Source: Cladophialophora immunda (lineage: Eukaryota > Ascomycota > Eurotiomycetes > Chaetothyriales > Herpotrichiellaceae). Taken from it: DNA of 64,000 nucleotides. The stretch is taken from assembly GCF_000835495.1 (NCBI RefSeq), contig NW_015622545.1, positions 1,690,777 to 1,754,776 of the forward strand, read 5' to 3'. The notes under the pieces were generated by a model. The model made no database searches. It was not told the origin of the DNA and saw nothing but the letters and a program-made list of their open reading frames with translations. This document shows, piece after piece, positions 10,207-22,438 of this stretch (its first letter is position 1; every line of letters starts with the position of its first letter). The position numbers and the translations under genes are program-made.

Positions 10207-10360
10207 GATATCCTGTTCGTCGTTACAGTCGTGATATCCTGTTCGTCGATACAGTCGTGATATCCTGTTCGTCGTTACAGTCGTGATATCCAGTTTCTCG
10301 TTATAGCGTGATAGCCTGTGAGCGTGATATCGAGTTCCTCATTATAGTCGTGATAGCCGG
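10207..10360 (+). repeat. 26-bp tandem repeat, about six copies
   Basis: Unit GATATCCTGTTCGTCGTTAC followed by AGTCGT. The first three copies are nearly identical (one base differs); the later ones diverge (GATATCCAGTTTCTCG..., GATATCGAGTTCCTC...). It lies 60-210 bp beyond the Dicer stop codon. There are no spacers, so it is not a CRISPR array. Confidence 0.85.
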
Positions 10361-10418
10361 TCCCTGGCACGTCCCCGTGCAACCCCTTTTGCAAACAAAA
10401 CCAAAAGCTCCAGCACCG

Positions 10419-13400
10419 TCAGTCTGTAGCATTTGCCGTGGTATTTCTTCCGGCAAGGATCTCTTGCCTCGCCATCGCGGCCGCAATGGTCGCAGCGTCG
10501 TCCGAGGACGCGACCTCACGCACCTCGGCGACGACTTCTCCATCCACACTCACTGTGCAGCGGTACAACTTGTCCCCCGCGGGGCCATACCCGTCGACTT
10601 CAGTGACGTATTTGATGGATGCGGGCGCCCCGACAAGACGAACGAGGGCTGACCTCGGATGTTCGGTGTCGACGGGCTGCGCACAAACACGCCGCAGGTA
10701 GTCCCAGATGCCGAGCCGCTCCAGGAAGCGCTCGCACGGCTCCAGCTCGCCGTGCGAGTCGACGAAGATGGCGCCGATGACACTTTCGATGATGTCGGAG
10801 AGGAATTTCTCCGGCCTCAGCCGCGCGAGCTCGGCCCACGGGTAGAGCGGCTCTGTTGCCAGCGAGGTTCGAATGGCGGCCCGGTGCTCTCGGTAGCGCT
10901 CGAGACTGCGCTCCCGGGCCAGCGCGACCTCCGGGCTGTGGAACCGCATGTGCGCCCACAGGTGTCGTCGCTCGCGGCGCACCGTGCTGCTGAACACACC
11001 CTTCCCCTCGCCGCTGGGCCGCCTGTCTTCTTCAATGGAGACGACGTCTTCGTCCGAGGACAGTTCGAGGCAAAAGAAGCCGAGCAGGGCGCCGTTGACG
11101 ATGGCGGCCTTGATTCGAGTCATGTCGCCCTGGGCGAGGTCCAGCTGGGCCAGGTGGGAGACAACCAACATGTCCAACACGGCATCGCCGAGGAATTCCA
11201 GCCGCTGGTAGGATTCCGTGTGCACGTCTCTCTCGCAGGTGGGGTGGGTCAGAGCCTCGAGCAAGAGATCCTTGCGGAGGAACCGGTATCGCAGGATATT
11301 CTCCGCTTTGACGACAAAGTTTGTCAAATCAGTGGCGCCGGCGCCGGGACGATTGGCTTCGAAACTGGACAGCGCCTCAAGAGGGCGCAAGTTGGGCAGG
11401 AAGGTGTTGATGCAGGCACCGGCTAGGTCGATCCCTCCGTCAACATATGCGGCTCCAATCAAAGCTTCGACCACGTCCGCCAGGACCTTTGAGCTGAGGC
11501 GTCTTCCCTGCTTTGGACGAGGCCCAGTCCTCATGCTGGATATGCGAGGATAGCGGTCTGGCCCCATGCGCACGGCGTCGGCGATGATGAAGGCGTCTAG
11601 GCCAGTTCGGATTGCCGCATGGGCGAGAGTGTTGTTGGACGTTATCTTGGCCCGCGAATGCGAGAGGTAGCCCTCGTGGAAGCCAGGATGGTCGAGGAAG
11701 AGCTGCCGACTAACAATGAACTTGAGGACCGAGTCGCCAACATGCTCCAGCCGCTGATAGTTGGTGACCCACTCCGCCGAAGGACAGCTGAGCGCCGTGA
11801 CGACCAGTCCGATGTTAGTAACGGAGACTGAACGGAGAACGGTCGTGCACAGTTCCTGTGCAACTAGATATACCTCCAAAAACTGGAGCACGGCGGGAAT
11901 GAAGAGGCCGAATAAAGCCGAATTAATGTCCAGGGCGTCAACGGTCGCATCTTTTGCCGGGAATCGTTGGGTTCGACCCTCAGCATCCGAAGGAAAGCCC
12001 GTGGACAGCGTGGCCGGACGGAGAAAGTGCCGTCGTCTCAACAGCGCCGTGCACTCGACCTCGACAATGGATTCTTGTGGAGAAATCACCTGCACATGCC
12101 AGGCGCGGAAGATGAACGGCTGACCGGACAATGAAGGAGTTCGTACAAAGCCCCGGCAGGGTAGGTCTGTGCTGAAATGATCCAAGGCCAACCTTCGCGC
12201 CTGGTTCAATGCCAGCCATTTCGCTACACCTCCGTCTTCGACATTGGGCGTGAACAGTGCAACGAAGTCATTTCCACGGTCTGGGAGGCGATCAGAGTGA
12301 ACTGCTCGCCGTAGGAGGTCTGTCGCTTGCCTCATGTCATCCACAGCGTCGGGTGTCAGAGAGCCTATTTTCCTCGGTTTCCCCAGTCTGATTATGACAT
12401 TGACGCTCTCGTCGCAGAACATCTTGATGGGTTGTATCAACGGTATTTTTGACGGCGTCGTCAGAGAATATTCGAACACAGTTACGGTGCTGCCGCCGTC
12501 TGTGCTCTGCGCCTGGAAAATGACATCAGTTCTGTGCAGGTCGGGGGCCGTCCAAGCCTGAGCCTGTTCAAACCAGGGGTCAAACTGTGCGTTGACTTCC
12601 ACTACTGGCGGGAGATGATTGACTTGATCAGCCGCCAATGTACTTTCATCTGTGAGAGGAAGAAGGTTATCGTTCAACAAACCCGCGTCAAACAGTGCCT
12701 GGTAAGCTTGAAAGGCGGCATCTTTCCTCGCCGCCTGCTTAGTTTGCCATGCTGTGCATCCGTGTGCTTGCCGCACGGAAGCATTAATACAACTAGGAAG
12801 GGTCACAGTCGCCGTGAATAGGCCCGTCCGCGGGTCTTGAGTGATGCTAAAGGTAGGCTGGTGATCGACGTAAGGCTGCGGAGGTAGCTTGGAGCAGAAG
12901 TGATAAAGACGTCCCATTACCATGTCAATAGTCAGTCTTGCCCTTTTTGACCAATGCGTCAGCTCAAGAATACCAGAAGCTGAGTGCCTGTAGAGGGCTC
13001 ACTTACCCTGTGGAGGGAACGGCGATCACAAACGGGACCTTCTCCTCAGGCTCCTGGTCTTCCACTAAGCAGGTCTGGGCCAATCTGCTCTCATCTTGAT
13101 AGAGTCGAATCATGTCGGCTTCGAGCTGCTGCCAGAGCGGGACTTTATCTTTGCCCTCAACCTTGCTGTCCACCAGAATGGCGAAGGTAGATTGCTCCTG
13201 CCTAGCCCTCCCCCTTCGCTGCAAGAATGATTTGAGGTTTGCGGGGACATCGAAACAGACCACCAGGTTGCAGGCGGTGACATCGATGCCTTCTTCCAGG
13301 ACATCCGTTGCGATGATAAGGTTCTTAACTTTAGCCCTCAGTTCGGTCAATGCCTCACGCTGTGCTTTCAAGTCCAGCAGTTCAGCCATGGAGTATCGCT

Positions 13401-14905
13401 TCTTACCGCTGTTCGACAGTCCCACGAATGTCGTGCATCGAAATATGTTCTTCGTCTGCGCGTGCCGTGAGAGCAGAGCGTTTAATACACTGACGGTAGC
13501 ACGCTGTTTGACAAACACGAGCCCAGAACATCTTTCGGCATCTTGTTCAGCAAGAAATTGTATCAGGCTCTCAGCCTTTGGAGAGATGAGCATGTTGTCC
13601 TCGGCGTTGGCAGTCCTACTTAACATGAACGATGACATCGGACCAAGTATCTCGATTAGCTTGGTCTTCTCGGCGGGGGCGAACCCAAGGAGGTATTCAT
13701 GCTGGGCGTGGAAGCTTTCGCTCAGTGCCTTGATAGATTGTATAATGAAGTAATCGGCAGCCCACGGTCCGAGTTCTTCATAGATATGGTCGGCTCTTCT
13801 CTTGAATCTGACCAATTGCTCCTCGTGACCGCCGGCTGGAAGACGTGTTCCAAGGTTTAGCGGATCGGGAGCTGTGAAGTCGTCCCAGTGGGTAACGAGC
13901 TTTCGACCTATTCTGCCCAGAAGCAACAGCGCCGTACTTTGGAGTGGACTTGCGGTTAGAGTGGTGGACTCGTATTTTATTGTTTTCAGGACAGGCCTGT
14001 GGACAAATTGCAACATCTCGTCTCTTTGCACGCGAGGGGAGCGACAAGTCGCATCCAGGTTCTTTTCTAGGGCGCTATTGGCGTCAATGAGCAGTTTAAC
14101 TAGGGACTGTCCGAGACCAAACACTGACTCTAATTCCTTGCGCTTCGATTTCACTATTGGACTGGCGGTCAGACCCAGAATGTGAGGCACCGAGTCTGGA
14201 CCAAAGCGCAGCTTTTTCGGATGGTAGAAATCCTCCATGATCCTGTTCGCCGGGTGTTTTTTGCGGCAGTGATGGGCTGGTTTAGGATGAGTTTCATTCT
14301 CCTGAGATGATGTGCTCGGCTCACCTTCGTCGAACACCAACAGAGCCAGCCTCGTCATCTGGACAAAGCCATGCGCAAGGGCGTCGAGGAGGACGGCATG
14401 CGTTGAGACCACAATCTGCACACCACTCAATGCCGCGTCCCAAATTCTCTGTTCGCTCCAGCGGTCGACATTGTCGGCACCGAGCAGCAGTTTCGTCCTC
14501 GCAGCTGGCAATTGGGATAGCATGACCTCGTGCTGTTGAGTGCACAAGGCCACTGTAGGCGCGAGAAACCAAACAAGCTAGAGTTGTTGTACTCTATAAG
14601 CTGATTGCCATCAGGCTGCATAAACTATATCGGTTACCTTGTCCTGAGAACAGCGCTCGAGCTCTTCCTGAATTCGAAGGATTGCTCTATGCATTCAGTC
14701 AGCCAGGCCAGTTGGACCAGTTCTTGAGCTGACATTTGAGTCTTGCCGCTCCCTGTATCCATCTAATTCTCGCGGTTAGAACAAGGCTGCTGCGGGCAGA
14801 TCATCTGGATGTGTATACCACTGCAATGATATTCTGGGCAAGGCTCTGCTCCAGCATCTCCAGCTGATAGCCACGCGGTCGATACTGCCGCCCAGGAGAC
14901 TCCAT
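10419..14905 (-). CDS. dcl-2: Dicer-like protein 2 (RNase III with helicase)
   Basis: Cuts double-stranded RNA into small interfering RNAs for Argonaute. Six exons, minus strand: 14905-14819, 14762-14734, 14686-14638, 14577-14325, 14276-13007, 12936-10419; all introns are GT-AG, 47-70 bp, and the product is 1401 residues, the usual Dicer-2 length. Order of parts: Walker A MDTGSGKT (30-37), DEAH box (138-141, split by an intron), QRRGRARQ helicase motif VI (about 493), Dicer dimerisation domain (about 565-655), RNase IIIa with YQRLEHVGDS (about 954) and ADVVEALIGA, RNase IIIb with YQRLEFLGDA (about 1138) and SDIIESVIGA, then a dsRNA-binding-like C-terminus. The metal-binding Glu and Asp residues are present in both RNase III domains, so it looks active. 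No PAZ domain is evident, as is common in fungal Dicers. It is head to head with Argonaute. The ATG at 14905 gives the standard N-terminus. Confidence 0.95.
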
Positions 14906-15142
14906 TTTGCTTTGGTGGGAAAGCTGATCAAAGAAGATGGTTCGGTTCGGAGGTGTTCTTTGTCACCTACAATATCCATTGTGCGGTCTCACCGCATTCA
15001 GCCTTACGCAGACAGCCACGTGTCCTACCCCGCGGCGGGGTACAAAGAGTCAAAGCCTGAAGCTGCACCTCGTCTTCCTGAGCTTCTTCCTGATCCTCTG
15101 GCCGTCAATTCTTGGAAAACGTCTTATATATATATTGTGAAT
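14906..15142. promoter_or_regulatory. Shared bidirectional promoter of Dicer and Argonaute
   Basis: Only 237 bp separate the two start codons. Three sites stand out. CGG-TCTCA-CCG (14984-14994), inside the longer inverted repeat TGCGGT-ctc-ACCGCA, has the form bound by Zn2Cys6 regulators. CACGTG (15017-15022) is an E-box for bHLH factors. TACCCCGCGGCGGGGTA (15026-15042) is a 17-bp inverted repeat. A TATATATATAT run lies just before the Argonaute ATG (15125-15135). The sites are seen directly; their use in co-regulating the two genes is inference. Confidence 0.7.
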
Positions 15143-18100
15143 ATGTCTGGGAACCAAGCATCCCGAGGTCGGGGTGGTGGCCGCGGGCGCGGCGACAATC
15201 TGCCCTACCACCCGAGAGGGAGGGGAGGCCCCTCCAGAGGCGGCCAGAGTTTCGGGAGAGGGCGTGGAGGTGGAACACAGTCTGAGGTGGCACTGTTCTC
15301 GTAAGCCCTTCCTGATCCTGCTCGCCTGTTTACAGTTTTGATGGACCGAAGCACTAACTGCCCTCCGTCCGCCTCAGTCACGAATCGGGCGGCGATGCCC
15401 TACCCGACCGGGCCATCCGGGCCCTCGAGGATAAGATCGAGGCGAGCGCGAAAGCCCCACCGACAAAGACGTCTCCATCCTCCCTGATCGCGAAACTCCC
15501 TCCTCGTCCGGGTTTTGGTACTCAAGGAAGAGAAGTATTGCTGTGGACAAATTACATGGCGGTGGCATCGTCCGCCAGCCTCGTTCTCCAGAGATACCAC
15601 CTGGAGATTTTGCCCGACGGCGCAGGCCAACAGCCCAAAGGAAAGAAAGCGCGCCGACTCGTCGAATTGCTCCTTGAGGATCATTTGGCCCAATACAAAG
15701 ACAAGGTCGCCACAGACTTCAGATCGACTCTCATAAGCTCGACTAAGATTGATCTTGTTGGAGACAACTATGATGTCGTCTACCGGGTTGAGGGCGAAGA
15801 CAGTCCCGGGGCAGACGCCAAACACTACCGCATCCGCCTCTCGCACACGGGTTCCTTGACCGTGTCTGAGCTGCTGAATCAGCTCACTTCAACAAACGCA
15901 GGGACGTTGCTGGGATCCAGGGAAGAAATCATCCAGGCGCTGAACATTGTTGTTGGACACAATCCCAAAGCCGCTGCAGAGATTGCCTCCATTGGAGCGA
16001 ACCGGCATTATGCGCTGGACGCGGCAGACTTTGAGAGGTCTTCACTTGGCGCCGGGCTGACCGCCATCCGCGGGTTTTTCTTCAGTGTCCGAGCGGCTAC
16101 CGGGCGGCTGCTCATGAACATCCAGGTCAAGCACGGGGCGTTTTATGAGGATGGCCCACTCGATCGAGTCATGAGCGCATATGCCGCGAGCATTGGCTTC
16201 AATAGACCCAAAGTTGGGAGTTTCGTAAGGAAGCTCTCAGTCAACGTCACGCACATCGTCCGAAAGAACTCGGCCGGCCGGCCGATTCCCAGGATCAAGG
16301 TTATCGAAGGGCTTGCCACGCCACGGGACGGAGCCGGGCTGGAACACCCTCCTCGGATCTCCGAGTACGGCGCTGGGGCGAAAGATGTCGAGTTCTGGAT
16401 GGACAGCCAGGGCGAGACATCGGCATCGGGATCCGCTCAAGGAGGTGGTGGCAAGGGGAAGAAGGGCAAGAAAGCAGGCCCGGCACCTCCCCTCCAAGGA
16501 CGCTACATCAGCGTCTACGACTTCTTCCGCTCCCGTATGGAAGACTTCCTAACTGCGAGGGCTCGTGCTAATGTGTTGCCAGAATATAACATCGCCGTGT
16601 CTGAACCCAAGTTACCCGTCGTCAATGTCGGCAGCAAGGATCGACCATCCTACCTCCCCGCCCAAGTCTGCATGGTCATCCCTGGGCAGACTTGCAACAC
16701 GCAATTAAGCCCTAGCCAGACGCAGCAGATGATCCGATTTGCCGTCCGCAAGCCGGCACAGAATGCCATGTCCATCGTCACGTCGGGAGCGAAGATGTTG
16801 GCTGTTGGCAACAACTCAACACTGGTAAGTCCTCTCGACTCAGAGCGTTTTGGATGCCTGCCATGTTTTCTGACTTGACCAAGGATGCTTTCAACATCAG
16901 CATCACACCGAGGTTGCTCACTGTCCCTGGCCGTGTGCTGAATGCTCCCAATGTCAAGTACGCGGGGCAGAAGTCGGCATCGACGAGGTTTGGGAGTTGG
17001 AACATGCAGCAGGTCCAGTTCACCACGAAGACGACATTGAACTCGTGGACGTATCTTTGGATCTCGTACCCGTCAGCGCGCGATCCTTGGCGCGACGAGG
17101 GAGACTTACAGAAAACAATCACCGCTTTCGCTGCGAAGCTTCGAGAGGTGGGTATAACCTGCAGCGAGTGTATGAAAGGGTTGCGTGTGACGGTCACTCC
17201 GGGTAACGTCGACTCCGCGATTGATACGGCGCTCCACAGATTTACATCCAGTCCCCACAAGCCTCCGCCAAAGCTCGTCCTGATCATTCTGCCGGACTAC
17301 AGTGGGCCGATCTATAATCGGGTCAAGTATGCATGCGACGTGAAGGAAGGGCTTATGAACGTCAATGTCCAGGCTGCGAAGTTCGCGAAGCCCAACAATG
17401 ACCAATACTTCGCCAACGTGGCCCTGAAGATCAATGCTAAACTAGGGGGCATGAACCAGAGCCTGGACCAACCAAAACTCGGCATCATCGCCGAGGGCAA
17501 GACCATGGTGGTGGGCATCGACGTGACTCACCCTTCCCCGGGGTCGTCGTCGACAGCGCCCAGCATCGTGGGCATCGTCGCCTCGATCGACAAATGGCTC
17601 GGGCAGTTCCCGGCCGACCTGGCCATCCAGACCGCACGGCAGGAGCTGGTCGCGGGACTCAAAGACTTGGTGAAAGTGCGCCTCGAGATGTGGAAACGGC
17701 ATAATACCGCGTACCCCGAGAATATTCTGGTCTATCGCGACGGGGTATCCGAGGGGCAGTACAACCTGGTCCTGGATCACGAACTCCCCGAGATCCGCGC
17801 GGCCTGCACCGAGGTGTACCCGGCGACGGCGACCAAGCAGGGGATCCCACGCATCACGATCGTCGTTGTCGGGAAGCGGCACCACACGCGGTTCTACCCG
17901 ACCAAGGCCGAACAGGCGGATCGCTCGTCCAACCCGCAACACGGGACCGTGGTCGATCGCGGCGTGACCGAGGCGCGCAACTGGGACTTCTACCTACAAG
18001 CGCACACCGCGATCCAAGGCACGGCGAGGCCCGCCCATTACTACGTCGTCTATGACGAGATCTTCCAGGCTCGCAAAGTCCCCCCGGGCCCCTTCAAGAG

Positions 18101-18362
18101 TGCCGCCGACATCCTCGAGGACCTGACGCATAACATGTGCTATCTCTATGCGAGGGCCACCAAGTCCGTCAGCATCTGTCCGCCCGCGTATTACGCGGAC
18201 CTGGTGTGTGACCGGGCCCGGTGCTATTTGAGTGGATTCTTTGACCCGGCGGCGGCGAGCTCGGCCGGCAGCGTGAGCGGGGGCGGAACGAACACACAGG
18301 GACCAGACTCCAGTATGGTCAAGATACATCCCCGAGTGCGAGACAGTATGTTTTATATTTAA
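15143..18362 (+). CDS. Argonaute (QDE-2-like)
   Basis: Binds small RNAs made by Dicer and slices or silences matching transcripts. Three exons: 15143-15300, 15378-16824, 16884-18362 (introns 77 and 59 bp, GT-AG); 1027 residues. The N-terminus (1-45) is rich in RGG/RGR repeats, likely an arginine-methylation and RNA-contact tail. The N domain, PAZ (about 310-490) and Mid-Piwi (about 560-1010) follow. The slicer tetrad is visible: Asp748 in GIDVTHP, Glu789 in RQEL, Asp821 in YRDGVSEGQY and His920 in AHYYVVYDE, so it should be catalytic. A Gly/Lys-rich insert (about 397-427) interrupts PAZ. The C-terminus ends SMFYI with a typical aromatic/aliphatic tail. The frame is also open upstream to about 14912, but the ATG at 15143 gives the usual RGG start and does not overlap the Dicer promoter. 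Confidence 0.95.
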
Positions 18363-19884
18363 TGGGCGTCGCCGTGTTACACTCGGATGTATAGCAGCTG
18401 GATCAGGCAGGGAGGGCAGATGGAAGATCTTTGGAAAATGTCTTTTGTCCGGTGGAAACCGGTCTCTGTTAGTCTCTCTGACGGTCAGGAACTCTTGGGC
18501 GGAAAAAAGTTGGCGTCTTGCGTGGATTTGGGTCGATGTCGTGACTATGAACTTCATATGCTTCTGGGATTTGTCGAGACTTATCAGAACATTTAAGTCT
18601 GTCTGATGTTGGTGCTCGGTGAAGCCATCAGGTCTTTCGTCTCAATCTTAACCGTAATATGCCATGTGTATGGAACGTATATATATATATTATGTGAATC
18701 TGGCTATTTTCTCTCATTCACGTCAAGCCGTCGAGGGGCTCAGCCCGCGAGTGGCACCGCTGCTAAGAGGGGATTTCCCAGATTAGGCAGCGTCGGGGCT
18801 TTTCGTGAACCTGCAAAGTCGTCTTGTGTAACGTTCGCGAAGGCATCGAATGCTTGCGAGGCTGTGCAAGATCACGTGCTGTTCCCGTTGCCGAGGAGCG
18901 AGGGAGATGGGCATCTTCCCCTCTTGCCGGTGGCACCTCTTGTTGCCCTGCTGTCTCTTGTCTCCCCTCTCTTGCTTTCCTCGACGCGAATCATCATGGT
19001 AAGCTGTACGACAGGGGGAGGACACGGGCCTGGGAAGGCAGATGGGCCGGGGGCGGGAGTGTGAGGTTTCATCTTTGCTTCGGTAGCTACATCCTTTGGC
19101 GTCCAGTACGTCGTTGAAAAGATAGCTAGAGAAGAGCTGGCAAAGTGAAATTGAAACCGCCGAGGCCCATCTACAAGACCGCTCGGACATGTCGCCGTTC
19201 CCTCGCAGTGGAAGCTTTTCAAGCTGCAGTGTAGCAAGCGGAGTGCAGATGGTGTATGCCGTGGGAGTGCGGGTTCACAAATACACAGATCCGCTACACG
19301 TTCACGTCTCCAGGGAGATCCCTCTTTGCTGTTGAAGTGGTCATTCACGTTGACGCCGACTGCATACGCCAGGTTCTTTTGTCTGAGGCGATGCTGCGGA
19401 CCCAGATCGATCTCCAACAGAGATGACGAGCGCCGTGATTAAACACTGCACCTTTGAACCACCTCCGTGGCCTAATCGGGTGGAAGGCAAAGACATCGGA
19501 GAAGAAAGAATAGGAAATCCCAGCAGCAGGCCAATCCGCGCTTCGGGAACGAGAGCCTCGCGTGGGCGAGAACGAATAGAAAGACGGGAAAAGAATCAAC
19601 AGGGGCGTTTCCCTTGTACTGCATTAGCGATTCGATTGATGCAGGAGAATGCGCGCTCCTCTCCCCAACGAAACGCAATGTCAAGGTTGCAACCCGAATG
19701 GACGGCACGGACTGAGAGAGCCAAGCGTTTTGACTGTCAGGTAGGCCTTGCATAGTACTCTCAACGGGGCGGCCAACGCCAGGACGCCCGACGATGGTCG
19801 CCGAGCACAGCTCCCTGCGCCTGCTGAATCGTGGCCGCAGTGACATTCTTGTCTGAGGTGTAGTCCCACCGAGTCGTCTCTTGT
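18363..19884. other. Gene desert, first part
   Basis: Argonaute 3' region followed by sequence without recognisable genes. Open frames up to 180 codons occur on both strands, but they are compositionally poor, overlap each other and show no domain or splice logic. Confidence 0.5.
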
Positions 19885-20040
19885 TGCACCATTCCCATCT
19901 CTTACGGCCAGAATCCGGGTTTCTCTGGACTCCTGAAACTCCAAGCCTTGTTCAATCGTCCCCTAATTCTCACAGAGGTCGCCGGTTTGCGGTCGGAAAT
20001 CAAAGGGGCAAGGGTGTCTTGGTCTAGGGCGCAGGCAGGA
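19885..20040 (-). repeat. Dispersed repeat, copy 1 (related to 54018-54172)
   Basis: The word CCAAGCCTTGT, with flanking CTGAAA-T before and ATCGTCCC after, is shared in order with the copy near 54 kb. So are AATCCGGGT upstream and GTCT-GGTCTAGG-GCAG downstream. Identity is moderate. The other copy reads as protein-like on the minus strand, so this may be a duplicated, decayed coding segment. Confidence 0.5.
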
Positions 20041-22354
20041 TGGCAGATCTGTTGTGCGTTGCAGGACTTGCACTGGCAGTGGCATTAGCATGAGGCCGCA
20101 GCCCAGACATCACTTTGGGGATTGGTGCCGCTTGCATGCCTAGGATCGGTGTCGACCTTGCAGCCCGCTGGCTTCGAGAACGGACAACGGCGTCGCGTGT
20201 CTGGCCCCCTCGGCGTCTCTGCTCCTGCTCCTTGTGTCGCTTGCAGGGAACTGGTAGTATTCCCACCTCGTTGGCGTGAAGGCACAATGGTACAAACCGG
20301 TCACCAAGGTAGGCAAAATCTGACGTCTTCTCGGTGGTATGTAAAGGGGACCTTGCGCATTCTCTCTTGCGGATGGTTGTTTGCAATCATCCTCTGGAAT
20401 GCGCAGAAAGGTGAACGCTTCGCCGGTAAAGACGCGGCCAAACGTCTAATCCAGACGCGATGGCGCCAACTCCTGAAATGGCACAAGGCTGGCCCTGGAA
20501 GCCAGCCTTGTGCCGAGGTTCGTTCCGCCTCACCTGCCCAAAGCAGCGAGTGTAAACAACAGCATGTGAAAGTGAATGCGCAGCTGCGCTTTCGACCAGC
20601 GCACAATGGAGCATCTCCAACCACCTTTTGTCTTCATGTTGAATACGGAAGAGATCACTCCTGATGCGGGTACAGCACTAGCTCGATCAAGTCCTGAGCA
20701 CTCAAATGCACATCGTCCTCGATCTTCATGCCCAAAGCGATCCTGACTCCCCGATCCTCTCGAAATGACAACACCGAGCCTTCAAAGTCCTGAGGAAGGA
20801 CAAAGTTCACTTCAACAGAACTCAATGAAGACGCCTGCGAACATGCCCGTCAGAGCTGCAGGACACTCAACTGGGGAATAGACCGAGGAGATTCGATCAG
20901 CGGAGGACCGACAGAGTGTTGTTCAGAGGAAAATTAGGTGGGCTTTCGCTCAGCACAATGTCTTGACCTGAATATCGCACATGCCGGAGGGTACACACGA
21001 TCGACCGCAAAGCTGCATGAAATTAGGAGGGACTTGAAATTGCTGCTGACATGAGTCGTCCGTCCTAGGGTGAGCACCAGTGTGGTTTTGCCTCGCAGCG
21101 AAAGGCTCCGTCCGCCCTTGGATCTTCCTCCGCTGTTCTTCCTCCCTCGTTCGTCCCACAGGTCCTTGCCTGCGCAGGCATTCGGCGTCTTTGAATACTG
21201 CCCCCTTCATTCATGTCCAAACATACTTGCAACCGGCTTCATCACATGAGCTCCAACACGGCGCTACTGCTGGCGGCCCCCCAATGCTCGGACGTCAGCA
21301 TATTGGAGGATGCTTCCAAGTGCCGTCTTCGACGTTGATGATCGGTGTTGTCTGCAGCCTCGACACAACCCTCGATGCGGCCACCGCGGCCTACCTGTTT
21401 CTGTCCCTACTACCAACCATTCGCTGATTATGCTCCGTGCTTGTTCTCGACATGACACCCGCTCGAAGAAGCGGGCATGAGCCACCCCGCAACCTCTCAA
21501 GGCTCCGCCCCGAGGTCTCACGGGAAAGAGAAGGAAACACCCGTCAGAAGGGGAGACATCCAGGTTGCACCCGTCTTCCAAGCTTCGGGAACCGGCTGTG
21601 CAACGCTCGTCTCACTCGTGGAGCGTTGAAAGAGTCCGACTGCAGGACTTCGGGCGTCGAACACTCGGTGTTGACACTACGCTATAACCTATAACAGGAG
21701 GGGGACCGCAGAAAGTAGTCGCAACAGGAGGAAGACTCAAGAAACAATCTAGCAGGCCTAGTGGCAAGAGAGGGGATTGCTCAATCAAATCGCTATACTT
21801 CGGAGTATGAAGCCTGGTTTTGTCTAAACTGTGTACACAAATCCTGCCGTTCCGCCTGTCAATGATTGATGTGATGCGTCTGAGTTCCAGGTCCAGACTC
21901 CTCCAGACCCATCTGATGGCTACGGTCTAGTCGAGGGAGGTGAGATTGATAATAGTGAGGACGATATCGATAAGGGATAGCGTTTGTGAGTATACGTGAG
22001 TATTCAGGAGGGTGAGTAGGTGATTGTAACGGGAGGGAGACCCGAGAGCAGATTGGCAATCTTAGTGGTGAGGAAGAGCACTGATCAAGCAAACCCTTGC
22101 GGCTGAAGTAGAGAGACCTGCATAGGAGGTCTTCCGGATGGGAATCGAAAGCAAGATATGTTTTTTTCCAAACTCCTCCTCGTTTGCAGCAGGCGGTGTC
22201 TGTATCATGAATGTTTATGAGGAATGGGTGGGCTGGTAGGAAAGTCGGTTTGGGCGGCGCAGGCACCACAGGGTGCGGGAACGAGGCTGAATCGGACGAG
22301 GTCCTGCTCTGTAACGACCCATTCTTTTGTTCTGCCTCTTCGTCAGGCGTGGTA
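20041..22354. other. Gene desert, second part
   Basis: No supported gene. Two related GA-rich blocks at about 21690-21780 and 22020-22100 (GGGAGG-GAC-C--GA, then TAGTGG--AGG or TAGTGGCAAGAG) look like an old local duplication. Confidence 0.45.
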
Positions 22355-22438
22355 CCTCATGGAATTGGCCCACGGACAGCGAGGATTGGTGCCCGAAGAG
22401 TTTTGTGTCAGGCCTGTCCATGGGCCAATTCCATGAGG
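22355..22438. repeat. Near-perfect inverted repeat (hairpin)
   Basis: Arms 22355-22379 and 22414-22438, 25 bp each with a single mismatch, enclose a 34-base loop. The outer 18 bp are perfect: CCTCATGGAATTGGCCCA pairs with TGGGCCAATTCCATGAGG. No direct repeats flank it, so it is not an obvious transposon. Transcribed, it would give a long stable hairpin of the size cut by Dicer. Confidence 0.8.

Noticed and set aside
10207..10360. CRISPR-like array
   Set aside because: Units are contiguous without spacers and the genome is eukaryotic.
10659..11426. 255-codon frame antisense to Dicer
   Set aside because: Shadow of the RNase III coding sequence, caused by high GC at third positions.
20122..20664. 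180-codon open frame on the plus strand
   Set aside because: No domain and compositionally poor; it begins just beyond the dispersed repeat in DNA with equally open frames on the other strand.
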